Numbered from the stretch's first letter, positions 35,956-47,033 are shown. The stretch is DNA of 64,000 nucleotides from Paludisphaera soli (GCF_011064595.1 NZ_JAALJI010000002.1:539028-603027), one strand, 5' to 3'. The notes: generated by a model from the letters alone, not told the origin. Translations and numbers: made by a program.

Positions 35956-37367
35956 AGGACCTCCACGCCCGCCCCCTCGACGTCGGCGCGAGCCGCCTCT
36001 CGTCGCACACGCCGCACCGCCGACTCCGGCGTCGCCGAGGGGACCCTCGGGCGGTCGCCGTCGCAGCGAGGGCATGAGACCCGTCGGGACCGCCCAGGAG
36101 TCGGGGCGTCGCCTTCGTCACGCCGTCGAGCTGACGCGGCGGGGGGAGTCGCCCACCGTCGTCGCCAGCATCCCGGGCGGCGGCGCCGGCCGTTGGCCCC
36201 GGAAGCCTCCTTGTCGGTGCGCGTGGGCGGCCCGACTGGGGGCGAATCAACCTCCATCGGCATGGGGCAAGCCGATGACCCGCGCCGCGCCGCCGGCACC
36301 GCCCCACAAGCCGGGGGGCGACGGGCGAGGCGCGTCGCACGGCGCTCGCATCCCGATCGCCCCGGCAACCTCTCTCGTCCGCCGCTCCGCTTCGGTCGGA
36401 GTGCGGGCTCCCGGAGTGCGAGGCCGCGTCCCCGGCCGACGAGGCCCACGTCTCGCCCGAGGGGGCGTCGGTATTGAATCCCGCGATTCATCCGCGGGCG
36501 AGTTCCTCGCTCGCCGGCGTGCCGGGACCGGCCGTACTCACGAAGTCCCGCGGACGAAAGTCATGCTCGGGCGGTCCGCCCCAGGGGCGAGGCCGCGACC
36601 GCCTCGGGCGTCCACGGCCGGCGGGCGGCCGCGGCGCCACCTCGCGCTTCGATCCACCCGAGGGAGGCGAGAACAGAGACGGCAGCTCCGCTCGGCGGCC
36701 GAGGCCGCGAGCCTCTCGCAGGCCCCCCTCGCACGGCTCCAGGTCGGACGCGGGTCCTGCGTCTCGCGCTTCGGGCCCGATGCGTGAGTTGCCGGCGGGG
36801 ACCCGCCCTCCCCCCTCGGGCCGCCGGCGTCCGAGCCGGCACGGGACGTCGGCGGGATCCCACGAGCCGTCGATGAGCCGAACGGCCTTCGGTCGCCTCG
36901 TCTCGCGAAGTCGCGCCGCTCGCGGAGCCGCCGCGGATGAGGGGCGGCCCATCCTTCGGACGCTGGGAGGCGACTTTCGCGGTCGGCAGGCTGGGCGGGC
37001 CGAGTCGCGAGGCCGCCCGTCTATAGGGGCCGGGCGCCGGCCCGCGCGATGCACGGCAGGTTCCGGGCCGACGAGCCGGCCCGCCTCGTGTCGAGGGATC
37101 GCGAGGCGGGGCGGCCTGACCGCGATATCGGGAAATCGGGCTAACCGCCGATGCGAGACCGGCCGTACCCTGCTCCGGCCTCGCCCCCCCCGTTCTAGGT
37201 CTGTGGAGGATCGAGCCGGGCGGGGGGCTCCCGATGTAGTACGGGCGGCGCGGACGGAGGCCGCGATCGGGAAAGTGAGCCGGCCCCGTCCGCCGCGGCG
37301 GACGCCGAGGCGGGAGCGCCGTCGGCGCACGATCTCAAGCCACGAACCCAAGCCGGAGGACCACGCC
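35956..37367. other. Gene-poor stretch
   Basis: 1.4 kb without a supportable gene. It contains palindrome copy 4 at 36475-36490 and, at 37141, the motif CTAACCGCCGAT shared with the region before the gene at 54421. Long overlapping open frames are compositional artefacts. Confidence 0.5.
36475..36490. repeat. Dispersed palindrome, copy 4
   Basis: TGAATCCCGCGATTCA in gene-poor DNA between the J-domain protein and the gene at 37368. Confidence 0.8.
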
Positions 37368-37784
37368 ATGAACCCCGCCACCTCCTCGAAGGACCATGCC
37401 ATGCGGCCGATCGCCGCCTCCGGGGCATGCCCTGCGTTCTTTCAGGCCTTGTGCCGCACCGCGTCCCGGGACGTCCGGGCGGGCTACGAGGAGGCCGGCC
37501 GCGGGCTCGTCGCCGCCCTGGCGACCTTGGGCCCCGACTCGACGACCCTCGACGAGTGGGCCGAGGACGTGGACGTCCTGATCGGGCTGGCGTGCCCCGC
37601 GGCCCCGTTCGGCCGCGGGTCGGGATGGACCCCGTGGGCCCTCCCCGACGACGACGGCGTGCCCGACAGGTTCGAGTCCCGGCTCCCGCGCTGCACGGCC
37701 TGCGTGCCCCGGCGGCGTCGCGATTCGTTCCTGCGGGGCGTCTATGAATACCTCCGCGAGAAAGAGGGCGACGTGGGCTTCTGA
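37368..37784 (+). CDS. Hypothetical protein
   Basis: 138-residue protein, not recognised. It is supported by an excellent ribosome-binding site (GGAGGA eight bases before ATG 37368) and strong codon bias. A helical acidic middle (YEEAGRGLVAALATL... LDEWAEDVDVLIGLA) is followed by a C-terminal segment with two cysteines (RCTACVPRRRR) and YEYLREKEGDVGF. It is probably soluble. It stands alone between gene-poor stretches. Confidence 0.65.
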   Translation: MNPATSSKDHAMRPIAASGACPAFFQALCRTASRDVRAGYEEAGRGLVAALATLGPDSTTLDEWAEDVDVLIGLACPAAPFGRGSGWTPWALPDDDGVPDRFESRLPRCTACVPRRRRDSFLRGVYEYLREKEGDVGF

Positions 37785-38263
37785 CCTCGCCGGGCCGTGG
37801 TCCGGGCCCGCTCGGACTCGCCGTCGGCCCTCGGCCCCCTTCGAGGTCGTGCACGGCGTCGACGAATGCCGCCGTGCCAGACTTCGGTGGCGAAACGCCG
37901 GGCGGCGGGCCGCGACCACCTAAGTTGGAGGCGCCTCGTCCGATAGGCCCCTCTCGGGATCGCACTCGTCGCGGCGAGGAGAGGGGCGTCCTCCCGGCGG
38001 GTTCGGGCGGAACCGCGAGGACGTCTAAGGCGGCGGTCAGGCGGACGGAAACGACTCGGCGGCCCATCGGTTGGCCGACGGGCCGCCGCCTCCCCGGGAC
38101 GAGGGAGGCCTCGATCGACGATGCCGAAGGTAGCAACCGCGACGCAGGTCTTCAATCAGGCCGCCCTCGCTCGTCCCACGGGCTTGCCGGCGGGCCGCCC
38201 GCCCGATATAACGGGCCTTCGCCGGCGGAACGGTGCAAATGTCGACCATCCGAGGGACGCGCG
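37785..38263. other. Intergenic stretch
   Basis: 479 bp between the hypothetical gene and the ligase-like gene. No repeat, hairpin with T-tract or credible gene seen. Confidence 0.5.
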
Positions 38264-39556
38264 ATGCCCGACCTGCTCGACGGCGAGACCCTGGAGATCA
38301 AGGGGTCGGGGGCGAGGCCCTACGTCCTGAAGAACACCGGGGGCCTCTACTCCTGCTCCTGCTCGGCCTGGCGCAACCAGTCGGTCGCGATCGAGTCGCG
38401 CACCTGCAAACACCTGCGGAAGCTCCGCGGCGACGAGGCCGAGCTGGCTCGCGTCGGGTCCGTTCCCCCGCCGCGGCCCGATGGCGAAGCCGGAGGGGGC
38501 GAGGCCAAGGCCGGCCCGCCGCTGCTCCTGGCCGAGCGTTGGGACGACGCCCAGGACCTCGCCGGCTGGTGGATGAGCGAGAAGCTCGACGGCGTCCGCG
38601 CATACTGGGATGGACGCGGGCTGATCTCACGCCTCGGCAACGCGTTCCATGCGCCCGCTTGGTTCCTGGAGGGGTTCCCCGGGACGCCCCTCGACGGCGA
38701 GCTGTGGATCGGCCGCAGGCAGTTCCAGAAGACCGTCGGGATCGTCCGCCGGCAGGACCGGAGCGACCATTGGAAGCAGGTCTCGTACGTGGCCTTCGAC
38801 GCCCCGGCGCTCGACGGCCCGTTCGAGGCGAGGCTCGCCTCCGTCCGCGACCATGTCGAGCAGCGTCTCCCGCCCCACCTCCGCGCCCACGAGCACGCGG
38901 CCTGCGAGGGGGTCGACCATCTCCGCGCCGAGCTGGCGCGGGTCGAGGCCCTGGGCGGCGAAGGGCTCATGATGCGCCGGCCGGCGTCGGCCTACGAGGT
39001 CGGGCGTTCGGTGAGCCTCCTCAAGGTCAAGAGCTTCCTCGACGCCGAGGCTCGAGTGCTGGAGCACCTGCCCGGCGCCGGCCGGCACAGGGGCCGGCTC
39101 GGGGCCCTGCTCGTGGAGCTGGCCGACGGGACGAGGTTCTCGGTAGGCACCGGGTTGTCGGACGCCCTGCGCGAGCGGCCGCCGGCCGTCGGGGCGCTGA
39201 TCACATTCCGGTATCAGGAGCTCTCCGAGGGCGGGGTCCCCCGGTTCCCGTCGTTCCTCGGCGTGCGCCATGACGTCGCCTCGCCCGCGGAGCCGGGGGC
39301 GGCTGCGGCCCCGTACGCGACCGGCGCCGCGACCGTCGAGGTCTCGGGGGCGACCCGACGATTCGAGTTGATCGACGGCGGCTCGGAGAAGTTCTGGGAG
39401 GTCGCTCGGGACGGTTGCGAGGTCACCGTCCGGTACGGGAGGATCGGGACGACCGGGCAAGCGAAGTCGAAGACGCTCGCCGACGAGGCGGCGGCGATGC
39501 GCTACATCGAGGGGCTCGTCCTGGAGAAGACGGGCAAGGGGTATGCGGAGGTCTAA
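38264..39556 (+). CDS. SWIM - ATP-dependent DNA ligase - WGR fusion protein
   Basis: 430-residue protein with three recognisable parts. An N-terminal SWIM zinc finger uses Cys31, Cys33, Cys48 and His50 (SCSCSAW ... RTCKH). A minimal ATP-dependent DNA ligase core has the nucleotidyl-acceptor Lys107 in SEKLDGVRAYWDG, DGELWIGR and GGEGLMMRRP, with Lys-rich LLKVKSF closing the adenylation domain, then an OB-like domain (about 255-345). A C-terminal WGR domain (about 365-430) has VRYGRIGTTGQAKSKT; WGR and SWIM are DNA-binding modules in PARPs and repair proteins. The ATG has GAGGGA upstream. It likely seals nicks in a repair or element-maintenance role. Confidence 0.85.
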   Translation: MPDLLDGETLEIKGSGARPYVLKNTGGLYSCSCSAWRNQSVAIESRTCKHLRKLRGDEAELARVGSVPPPRPDGEAGGGEAKAGPPLLLAERWDDAQDLAGWWMSEKLDGVRAYWDGRGLISRLGNAFHAPAWFLEGFPGTPLDGELWIGRRQFQKTVGIVRRQDRSDHWKQVSYVAFDAPALDGPFEARLASVRDHVEQRLPPHLRAHEHAACEGVDHLRAELARVEALGGEGLMMRRPASAYEVGRSVSLLKVKSFLDAEARVLEHLPGAGRHRGRLGALLVELADGTRFSVGTGLSDALRERPPAVGALITFRYQELSEGGVPRFPSFLGVRHDVASPAEPGAAAAPYATGAATVEVSGATRRFELIDGGSEKFWEVARDGCEVTVRYGRIGTTGQAKSKTLADEAAAMRYIEGLVLEKTGKGYAEV

Positions 39557-39949
39557 GCTCGGCCGTCGCCTTTCCCTCGTCGCGAAGGCGCGGGGCCCGG
39601 GGTCGCGATCCATCCCGGGATGGGCGACGCCGGCGCAAGCGGCAGGGACGGCGAACTTCAACGCCGCCGTCTCCGCGACGTGATCGACGGCTTGACGCCG
39701 ACGGCCTTCGGCGGGTCGCGGTCGACCGGAGCAGCACGAACGGCCCCGGCCGACGACGCCGGAACAGGCGACGCTCTGCCGATACGGCAAAGCGCCGGAC
39801 GTCCGACCCGTCCTGGCCAAGCCCTTCGACGCTCACGGCGACCGCCGACCCGCCGCGCCCCGACGGCGGCGGATCGGTGAGAGTCTCCCGGTCGTCCTCG
39901 ACGGTTCAAGCCGCGTCTTCGGGCGGAGGTCGTGCTCGAGACACCGTCG
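39557..39949. other. Intergenic stretch between convergent genes
   Basis: 393 bp. A weak 6-bp stem CGCCTT/AAGGCG (39567-39590) follows the ligase gene without a T-tract. Nothing else seen. Confidence 0.45.
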
Positions 39950-41587
39950 TCACAGCCGCTTGAATCGGATGTCGCGGACTACCGGGTTGCTGTAGTCGAC
40001 GGCCAGGACCTTTCCGGCCTCGTCCCGGGCGAAGCGCACCATCATCCCGCCGACCTGGAACGCGTCGCGGTCCACCGGCTTGAACTCCACGCTCCGGGCC
40101 GGCGAGTGTTCGAGCCGCATCGCCAGGCCGTCGCCGCGGGGCTCGATCCGGACGACCGTCCCGACCTCGTCGCTTTCGTACCGGCCTGCGAAAGCCCTCA
40201 GGTCCTCCGCGGTGGGGGCGAAAGGTTCGGCTCGGCGGTACCGCATCGTCGCGCCCTCCATGGAACGCAGGTCGAACTGATCCTTGGACAGGAAGTGCAG
40301 CTCGAACTCGTCCTGCGACATGAAGAACAGGTCGCCTCGCGGGTTGCGGAAGCGGCCCTCGGCCGCCGCGACGAGGGCGGGCCCGCCGGCGACGCGCAGC
40401 GTGGCGTCGCTCACGACCAGGCGCAGAGGCTGGCCGGCGCCCTCGGGGAAGAACAGCCCCGCCTTGCCGTCCAGGTCGAGCCCGGCAACTGCGACCGGGG
40501 TCGGCGCCTCGGCACCCGCCCGTGGGGCGTCCAGGGACGGCGCGAACAGCTTGCCGACGCGCTTCGCGAGCTCCGATGCGGACGTCACGTCCGCGTTGCA
40601 CAGGACGGCGATCGAGAGCCCCTCCGCGGGAAGGCGCCCCGACCACGCGCTGTAGCCGGCCGCGCCGCCGGAATGCGACACCAGCGTGCCGCCCGGCGAC
40701 GGGCTGACGATCAGGCCGCGGGCGTAGCGGAGCCGCCTGCCGTTGTTCAGCCTCGCCGGCTCCTGAAGCTTTTCGGTGACGAACGCCCCCAATCGCTTGG
40801 CTGTCAGCGCGTCGTTCCAGGTCGCGAGGTCCGCCGCCGTGCTGAGGACGGCACCCCCCTCGCTGCCGCGCTCGTCGCCGACGTACATCGCCACGCGCCA
40901 GCCGTCGCCCTCCTTCCTGTAGCCGAGGGCGCGGTCCTTGACGACGTCTCGCAACTCCCTGGGGGACGTGGTCGCCTTCATCCCGAGCGGCTCGAACAGG
41001 CGGCTGCGGGCGAAATCGGGGAATGACATCCCGCTCACGCGGGCGACGAGGTCCGTCAGCAGCACGTAGCCGCTGTTGGAGTAGGACCACTCCTCGCCGG
41101 GCGCGAAGTTGAGGCCGCGCTGGCGCAGGATCAGGGCCACGACGTCGGGATTCTCCCCCACCAGGGGCCTGAGCCCGGTCCAGTCGCGGATCCCGGAGGT
41201 GTGGGTGAGCAGGTGGTCCACCGTGACCTTGCGGCCATAGTCGGGGAGTTCCGGGAAGTGCTCGCGGACGTCGTCGGAGAGGGAGAGCTTGCCGTCCTCG
41301 ACGAGCAGGAGGACCGCCGCCGCGACGAACTGCTTCCTCACCGATCCGACGTCGAAGACCGAGTTCGGCCCGAGCGGGACGTCGCGCTCCAGGTCGGCCG
41401 ACCCGTACGCGCGGTTCACGACGAGTTCGCCGCGGAGCGAGACGGCGACCACGCCCCCGGGCGAGGCGGGCTTGGCCCAGCTGAAAATCCCGTCGATCTC
41501 GGCGGTCCTGTCCTGCGCATCGGCGGGCGTCCCGCCGAGCAAGGCGGCGACCGCGAGCGATCCAAGAAGGGGAAAGCAACGGTTCAT
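39950..41587 (-). CDS. Exported serine hydrolase, beta-lactamase/class C family
   Basis: 545-residue enzyme of the S12/class C beta-lactamase family (esterases, D-aminopeptidases, penicillin-binding proteins). The signal peptide ends near residue 24 (GGTPADA). The SxxK motif has Ser82 and Lys85 (GSVRKQF), YSN is at 169-171, and the third motif HSG is at 305-307. A C-terminal lipocalin-like domain (about 400-545; LRAFAGRYESDEVGT) follows. The ATG at 41585-41587 has GAGG six bases upstream. A resistance role is not implied; substrate unknown. Confidence 0.88.
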   Translation of the reverse strand: MNRCFPLLGSLAVAALLGGTPADAQDRTAEIDGIFSWAKPASPGGVVAVSLRGELVVNRAYGSADLERDVPLGPNSVFDVGSVRKQFVAAAVLLLVEDGKLSLSDDVREHFPELPDYGRKVTVDHLLTHTSGIRDWTGLRPLVGENPDVVALILRQRGLNFAPGEEWSYSNSGYVLLTDLVARVSGMSFPDFARSRLFEPLGMKATTSPRELRDVVKDRALGYRKEGDGWRVAMYVGDERGSEGGAVLSTAADLATWNDALTAKRLGAFVTEKLQEPARLNNGRRLRYARGLIVSPSPGGTLVSHSGGAAGYSAWSGRLPAEGLSIAVLCNADVTSASELAKRVGKLFAPSLDAPRAGAEAPTPVAVAGLDLDGKAGLFFPEGAGQPLRLVVSDATLRVAGGPALVAAAEGRFRNPRGDLFFMSQDEFELHFLSKDQFDLRSMEGATMRYRRAEPFAPTAEDLRAFAGRYESDEVGTVVRIEPRGDGLAMRLEHSPARSVEFKPVDRDAFQVGGMMVRFARDEAGKVLAVDYSNPVVRDIRFKRL

Positions 41588-42169
41588 GATCATCCTCGTT
41601 TGATGGACGCGCGGAACTCCATCCACCCTCGCCGGCGTCGGCCAGGGGCGGATACACGGGTGGGCTGACCTTCGACTCGGCGCCGTGATGCGACGGCCGA
41701 GGCTCCGGCCGGTCGATGGACGGTGCCGCTTAGCGTCGCGAGCCGTGGCCGGGCGTGACGGGTCTCGCCATTCGCAGGGCGGACCTCGTGGATCTGGCGC
41801 TGTGCGTCGCGAAGCTCTGTGGCCCTCGCAAGCGGGAGTGGAAACCAGGACTGCACTCGGCAAAACCGAGTGCTTTGCGTTTTAAAGTATCAACCCCGCG
41901 GAGGGCGGTCAAGTGAGATGGGGGGGCTTCCAGTAAGGAGCGAGAACGGGCGCCCGGCGGTGGATCACCTGGAGATCGTCCGGGGCACTCTGCTGCGGAT
42001 TTGGCCTCGTCGTCTCCGCACGGCCGCAGGTATTGCCCTGGCTGACGAAACGGCCGCCCCGCTGTTTACCGGTCGGGCAGGTGGGCGAACCTGAGACTGC
42101 GGGACGCAAGGGCCATGGAAGGCTCGAGGGCGGGAGCACGCGCGCGCCGGTCCGCCAAGCCGATGGGCC
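41588..42169. other. Intergenic stretch with orphan terminator
   Basis: 582 bp between two leftward genes. Its notable content is the plus-strand terminator at 41853-41883, which has no protein-coding gene in front of it. No CDS supported. Confidence 0.5.
41853..41883 (+). terminator. Orphan intrinsic terminator
   Basis: GCACTCGG-CAAAA-CCGAGTGC followed by TTTGCGTTTT: a perfect 8-bp stem, 5-nt loop and T-rich tail, the best classical terminator in the window. It is oriented rightward, but both neighbouring genes run leftward, so it would end an unrecognised plus-strand transcript starting between about 41590 and 41850. Confidence 0.75.
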
Positions 42170-43273
42170 TCAGGAGAGGTCCACCTTCGGGGCGCCGAGC
42201 ACGTCCATCCTGGGCGTGATCCCCAGGCCCGGCGCGGTCGAAGCGGCCATCCGGCCGTCCACTCGCCGCGGGGCGCCTTCGGCCGTGCTCACCGTCACGT
42301 AGCTGTTGAAGTCGGTGGCCGTGAACCGGAACTCCTCCGGCGTGCTGTGGGCGAGATGCGCGATGGCCGCCGTGGCGATGTCGCCGCCCCAGCTGTCTTC
42401 GAGGGTCATGGCGACGCCCAGCGTCACGCAGAGGTCGCGCGCCTGACGCGTCTTCGTCAGTCCTCCGAGCTTGGAGAGCTTCAGGTTCACCACGTCCATG
42501 GCCCCGTCGGCGTTGCCCCTCAGCAGCATGTCGAGGCCGTCCACCGACTCGTCGAGCACGAACGGGTGGTCGGTCCGGCGGCGGATCGACAGGCACTCCT
42601 GGTAGCCCAGGCAGGGCTGCTCGATGTAGACGTCGACGTCGCCCACGCCGCGCACGACGCGGGCGGCCTCGTGCATGAGCCAGCCGGTGTTCGCGTCCGC
42701 GACGAGCACCTCGCCCGGCCCGAGCAGCGCGGCCACGGCCCGGATCCGAGCGACGTCGAGGTCGGGGGCGCCCCCGACCTTGAGCTGGAACCGGCGATAA
42801 CCCTGGCCTCGGTAGCCCGCCACGCTCTCGGCCATCGCGTCGGGCTCGGCCTGGGAGATGGCGCGATAGAGCGTGACGCCCTCGCCGTACCGCCCGCCGA
42901 GCAAGGTGCAGACCGGCAGGCCGGCGGCCTGGCCGAGGATGTCCCAGCAGGCGATGTCGAGCCCGGATTTGACGTACGGGTGCCCCTTCAAGGCCGCGTC
43001 CATGATCCGGTTCAAGCGGTCGAGCTGCGTGGGGTCCTCGCCGAGCAGGTGCGGGCCCAGCTCGGCTAGGCCCGCCCGTACGCCCTCGGCGTAGGCGGGC
43101 AGGTAGAAGGGCCCCAGGGGGCAGACCTCGCCGTGCCCGACGATCCCCGCGTCCGTCTCCACGCGGACGATCGTGCTGTCGAAGACGTCCACCGACTTCC
43201 CGCCCGACCAGCGGTAGCTCCCCTCGTTCAGGGGCAGGTCGACCCGATAGGCCGCGATGCGCGTGATCTTCAT
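42170..43273 (-). CDS. Enolase-superfamily (mandelate racemase/muconate lactonizing) enzyme
   Basis: 367-residue enzyme with an N-terminal capping domain and a TIM barrel. Acid/base residues Lys165 (FQLKVGG) and Lys265 (NLKLSKLGG) and metal ligands Asp193 (ADANTGW), Glu219 (IEQPC) and Asp241/Glu242 (LDES) are in place. The pattern resembles the proline-derivative group, with cis-3-hydroxy-L-proline dehydratases and hydroxyproline-betaine or proline-betaine epimerases. The exact reaction cannot be read from the sequence. No transporter or partner enzyme is adjacent. ATG 43271-43273 fits the family N-terminus ([11 protein letters not shown]). Confidence 0.87.
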   Translation of the reverse strand: MKITRIAAYRVDLPLNEGSYRWSGGKSVDVFDSTIVRVETDAGIVGHGEVCPLGPFYLPAYAEGVRAGLAELGPHLLGEDPTQLDRLNRIMDAALKGHPYVKSGLDIACWDILGQAAGLPVCTLLGGRYGEGVTLYRAISQAEPDAMAESVAGYRGQGYRRFQLKVGGAPDLDVARIRAVAALLGPGEVLVADANTGWLMHEAARVVRGVGDVDVYIEQPCLGYQECLSIRRRTDHPFVLDESVDGLDMLLRGNADGAMDVVNLKLSKLGGLTKTRQARDLCVTLGVAMTLEDSWGGDIATAAIAHLAHSTPEEFRFTATDFNSYVTVSTAEGAPRRVDGRMAASTAPGLGITPRMDVLGAPKVDLS

Positions 43274-43663
43274 GGGATTCGGATCCGGGAGGGGGGTTGT
43301 GGGCCGACCAGGACGATAGCGGATGGCGATGGGGCGGACAATGCGCCGCCGGACCGGCCGCTCGCTCGCGGCGCCCGGTCCGAGTGATCTCGTCGGGTCG
43401 AGCAGATGGTTCATGGAGAGACCGATGAAGCGATCTCGCATGGCCTCGACCTGCCGCCCGGCCCTGGGGACGGCGGCCGCCGCGGAGGCCAAGGCCCCGG
43501 TCCTTCCCGCCTCACCCTCGATCGGATCATCTCGGCCGATGGATTCCGCACCGACGGGTTCGGGCCGGTCCGCCGGCTCGACGTCTCCGTACCTCTTCTG
43601 ACGCTCGGCCGTCGACCTGGGTAGATTGTTGGGGGGGATGAGACGGGTTGGGAGGGCGAGCAG
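43274..43663. other. Divergent intergenic region
   Basis: 390 bp between the enolase-superfamily gene and the rightward repeat-protein gene; it should hold both promoters. GGGAGGG at 43649 is the ribosome-binding site of the latter. No other feature seen. Confidence 0.45.
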
Positions 43664-46600
43664 ATGACGAACGGCGGCCTGCCGATCGAGTGGGAGTCGA
43701 TCTCGCATTCGGCGCGAGTCCGGAAGGCGGTCGAGGTCGGGCGACGGTCTCGATCGGACCCCTCGGCTGCGCGGCTTCTCCGCGATTGGAGCTCCGGTGG
43801 ATTCACGCAGCGCCTCCTGGCGACCTTCGCCTGCCACGGCAGCCGCGACCCCGCCGTCCTTCTGACGATGGCCGCCGACCCCTCCCGTACGATCGCCCGC
43901 ATCGCGGTCTCGGTCCTGTGCGACGTCGGGGACGACGATTCCCTCCTCGCCGCGCTCCGCGACGTCCCGCCTCGGCGCGCGGCCAGGGCGCTCTTCCGCC
44001 TCCGCAGCTCTCGGCCGGACGTGGTCGACCGCCTCGTCACCGAGCGTGCGACCGAGGGCGACGTCGATGCATGGCCGCTCGTAGCGCTCGGCTCCTCGGC
44101 CGTCCTCGAAAGATACTTCGACTTCGCCGCCGAGCGCGGCGGGGTCGTCTTCTGGCGACGACTCGCGGTACTGCACTCGAGCCGCGCCGCGGCCGAGATT
44201 CTCGCCAGGCTCGGTGCGACCGCCACCACCGACGGCCTTCGCTTCAGCTACGCGCGGGTCGTGATTTCAATCCTGTCGGACCGCGCACCGGACGCAGCCC
44301 TGACGGTCGTCGAGGCGCTTCGTCGGCATGTCCCGCTCGCTTCGATCCCGCTGCAAACGCTCGTCGTCCGCCGGCCGGTCGCCGTAGCCGACCTCGTCAT
44401 CAGCTCGAGCGAACCAGTCGCGGCGCACTTCCAGCCGTCCGCGCACAAGCTCGACGCGGCTCGGATCGTCGGACTCTTCCGCCGAGGCGCAGGTCATCTC
44501 GGCGATCCAGGCCGGTGGCTCGCGCGGCTGCCGGCTCCCGACCGAGAAGCGGTCTACCGAGAACTCGCCCCGGCCTGGACCGCCCCCGACGGCCTCGTCG
44601 CCGCGACCGTCCTCCGACGGCTCCCCGCCGCGACGCGGCGGGAGGAGGCTCGCCGGGTGGCTGCTCTCCCGGTGCTCGCGACCCGCCCGCTCCAGCGGCT
44701 CCCGTTCGTCGGCCTTATGCCGTGGGACGAGGCGCGTTCCGAGGCGAAACCGTGGCTGGCGCACCCGGAGGCGGAGAATCGGGCCGCGGCGCTCGTCGCC
44801 CTGTGCGAGGCGGCGAGGTTCGACCGATCGCGGCTGGCGGTCCTGCTCGAGCTGGTCACGGCCCGCAGGCACGAACAGGATCCGGTGCGGTCGGCTTTCC
44901 TCGGCGCCCTGTCCTCGCTCCCGCCCGGCCGCTGGGCGGACGTGCACCTGACGGGAATCGCGCAGGTCATCCGCGACGCACTCGACGCCGGGGACCTGTC
45001 GCCCGGCAGCGTCGCCTCGCTCGGCAGGCTCGTCCGCTCCCTGCTGCCGTTTCACCCTGCGTGGGCCGCCCGACAGTTGGCCGAGGTGACTCGCGAGCGG
45101 GGCTGCCCCCTCTGGGCCGACGGGGCGCCGACGGCCGAGGAGGTGCGGAGAATCGCCCCGGGGCTGACGCCGATCGCCGACGCGTGGCTCAACCGCGAGG
45201 ACGAGGGGCGTGTGGTCGCCCTGGCGGCCTCCGTCGGTCTTCGGCTGCCGGACTGGCCGGATCTGGTCGGCTTCCTGGAGCGACTCGTCCGCACCGGCCG
45301 CGACCACACGGCGGCCGCCGCGATGGCCTTGATCGCGAGGCACGTCCCGGCCGAGCGAGAGCGCGTCGTCACCGAGTCGCTCGCGAATGACGAGAGCTGG
45401 GCGCTCCAGTCGCCGGTGATGAACTTCCTGCACGCCCGGCGACAGGATCTGATCACGCCGTTTCTCGGCCAGCGGTCGTACTCCGGCCGATTCAGCTCCG
45501 GGAAGGTGAGGCACGTGCTGCCGCTGGCCGCCGGCTTCTTCCGATGGACCGACGCGCAGCAAGAGACCTTCGCCGGGTCGCTCGCGGAGCTGGCGAGCCC
45601 GCCCTCCCGCGAGAAGGACGCGCAGGTGACCTGGGACGTGCTGTTCGCGGTCCGCCGCCTGCCGGACCTGCCCGCAGTCGGTCCGGAGCGGCTCGTGAGT
45701 CTCGCCGGCGACCAGAGGCCGGCGGTCCGGGAGACGGCCGTGCGTGCGCTCGGCCGTCTCGACGCCCGACAGGGCATCCCCGAACTGCTCGAATCGCTCG
45801 GCGATGCGCGGGCGAGGTGGGCCGTATACGCCTTGCGGCAGGCGCTCAACGACCTGCCGCAGTCGCGGGTCCTCGAGGTGATGCGCGGCGTACCGTTCGC
45901 GAAGGTCACGGTGGCGAAGGAGGCGGTGCGGTTGGCCGGCGAGCTGGGCGGGTCCGCGGCGCTCGGCTGGTTCGGGGAGCTCCGCCGTCAGGACCTCCAC
46001 CGGGATGTTCGCGGCGCGCTCCTGCGAGCGCTCTGGGACCACCTCGACCGGCCCGAAGCGTGGGCCATCCTCGACGCGTCGGTCGCTTCCCCGGACCCGG
46101 GGGTGGTGATCGGGCTGTCACGGATCCAGGCGGATCGAGCGTCGGATGCGGCCCGCGATCGCGTCGCGGACCTGTTTCGCCGGCTGCTCGACCACCCTGA
46201 GCCGACGGTCCGGGTCGCCGTGCTCGGCCGGCTGGCGGCCCAGCCGGTGCCGGACGCGAGGCGGGTGCTGCTGGCCGCGATGCTCGCCAAGCTCACGTCC
46301 GCCATCCCCGACGAGCGGACCGCGGGGCTCTCCGCGGCGCTGGCCGGGGCCACGGACGCCGACGCCCCGGCTTTCGCGTCGGCCTTCGCGCGGCTGCTGC
46401 CGGCTCGGCGAGAGCTGGCCGCGTCGGCGATCGACTTCGCGGCCGCGACCCGGACGTTCGGACGGCGGCTGCTGGAGGTGCGGTCGGCGGTGCTGGCCGC
46501 GGTCGAAGCGGACCCGGCGGTGACGAGCCTGCAAATCCGCCTCGCCGCCGCACGGTTCTCGGCCGAGCCGTTCGCCGGGTGGGTGCTCGGGCTCGTCGGC

Positions 46601-46894
46601 ACGGCTCGGTGGCACGCTTCGACGCAGGTCGCCGCATGGGAAGCCTTGTGCGAGACCGGGCGGTCGGCCGAGGAACTCGAGCGGGCCGAGGCGCTGTGGG
46701 CCCCATCCACCGACCCGGCGGCGCGGTGGCTGGCGCTGCAGGTACTCTGCCGGGTCGCGTCCACTCAGGGCTGGAGCGAACCTCGCCGCGAACGCCTTCA
46801 GCGCCTCCGGGAAGACCCGAGCCCGCTGGTCGCCGACGAGGCCGCTCTGACGTTCCCGCCGGAGCCAAAGCATCCCGCACCCGCGGCGATCTGA
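43664..46894 (+). CDS. Large HEAT-like helical repeat protein
   Basis: 1076-residue, predicted soluble protein built of alpha-helical repeats of about 30-40 residues, with HEAT-like elements such as [32 protein letters not shown] (about 685-720), [17 protein letters not shown] and [14 protein letters not shown]. There is no signal peptide, membrane segment or catalytic motif. HEAT-like solenoids are scaffolds for protein-protein interaction. ATG 43664 has GGGAGGG upstream. It stands alone between an enolase-superfamily gene and a small hypothetical gene. Similar large repeat proteins occur in actinobacteria and planctomycetes without known function. Confidence 0.75.
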   Translation: MTNGGLPIEWESISHSARVRKAVEVGRRSRSDPSAARLLRDWSSGGFTQRLLATFACHGSRDPAVLLTMAADPSRTIARIAVSVLCDVGDDDSLLAALRDVPPRRAARALFRLRSSRPDVVDRLVTERATEGDVDAWPLVALGSSAVLERYFDFAAERGGVVFWRRLAVLHSSRAAAEILARLGATATTDGLRFSYARVVISILSDRAPDAALTVVEALRRHVPLASIPLQTLVVRRPVAVADLVISSSEPVAAHFQPSAHKLDAARIVGLFRRGAGHLGDPGRWLARLPAPDREAVYRELAPAWTAPDGLVAATVLRRLPAATRREEARRVAALPVLATRPLQRLPFVGLMPWDEARSEAKPWLAHPEAENRAAALVALCEAARFDRSRLAVLLELVTARRHEQDPVRSAFLGALSSLPPGRWADVHLTGIAQVIRDALDAGDLSPGSVASLGRLVRSLLPFHPAWAARQLAEVTRERGCPLWADGAPTAEEVRRIAPGLTPIADAWLNREDEGRVVALAASVGLRLPDWPDLVGFLERLVRTGRDHTAAAAMALIARHVPAERERVVTESLANDESWALQSPVMNFLHARRQDLITPFLGQRSYSGRFSSGKVRHVLPLAAGFFRWTDAQQETFAGSLAELASPPSREKDAQVTWDVLFAVRRLPDLPAVGPERLVSLAGDQRPAVRETAVRALGRLDARQGIPELLESLGDARARWAVYALRQALNDLPQSRVLEVMRGVPFAKVTVAKEAVRLAGELGGSAALGWFGELRRQDLHRDVRGALLRALWDHLDRPEAWAILDASVASPDPGVVIGLSRIQADRASDAARDRVADLFRRLLDHPEPTVRVAVLGRLAAQPVPDARRVLLAAMLAKLTSAIPDERTAGLSAALAGATDADAPAFASAFARLLPARRELAASAIDFAAATRTFGRRLLEVRSAVLAAVEADPAVTSLQIRLAAARFSAEPFAGWVLGLVGTARWHASTQVAAWEALCETGRSAEELERAEALWAPSTDPAARWLALQVLCRVASTQGWSEPRRERLQRLREDPSPLVADEAALTFPPEPKHPAPAAI

Positions 46895-47033
46895 ACTTCG
46901 CCTTCGTCTATCGACGCCTGGGGACCAGGCATCGAACGAATCGCTGCGGCCTACAGATCCCGAGCATCGATGTTCCGGTCCGCCATGCCGAAGCGAATCG
47001 AGCCCCGGCGTCAGGCTCATCAATCGCGGACAA

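Noticed and set aside
42170..44176. N-terminal extension of the enolase-superfamily protein
   Set aside because: Sequence upstream of [11 protein letters not shown] at 43273 is low-complexity and runs antisense into the helical repeat-protein gene.
44267..46042. A 591-codon minus-strand frame inside the repeat-protein gene
   Set aside because: It is antisense to a gene with strong codon bias and a ribosome-binding site, and its translation is Arg/Gly/Asp-rich.
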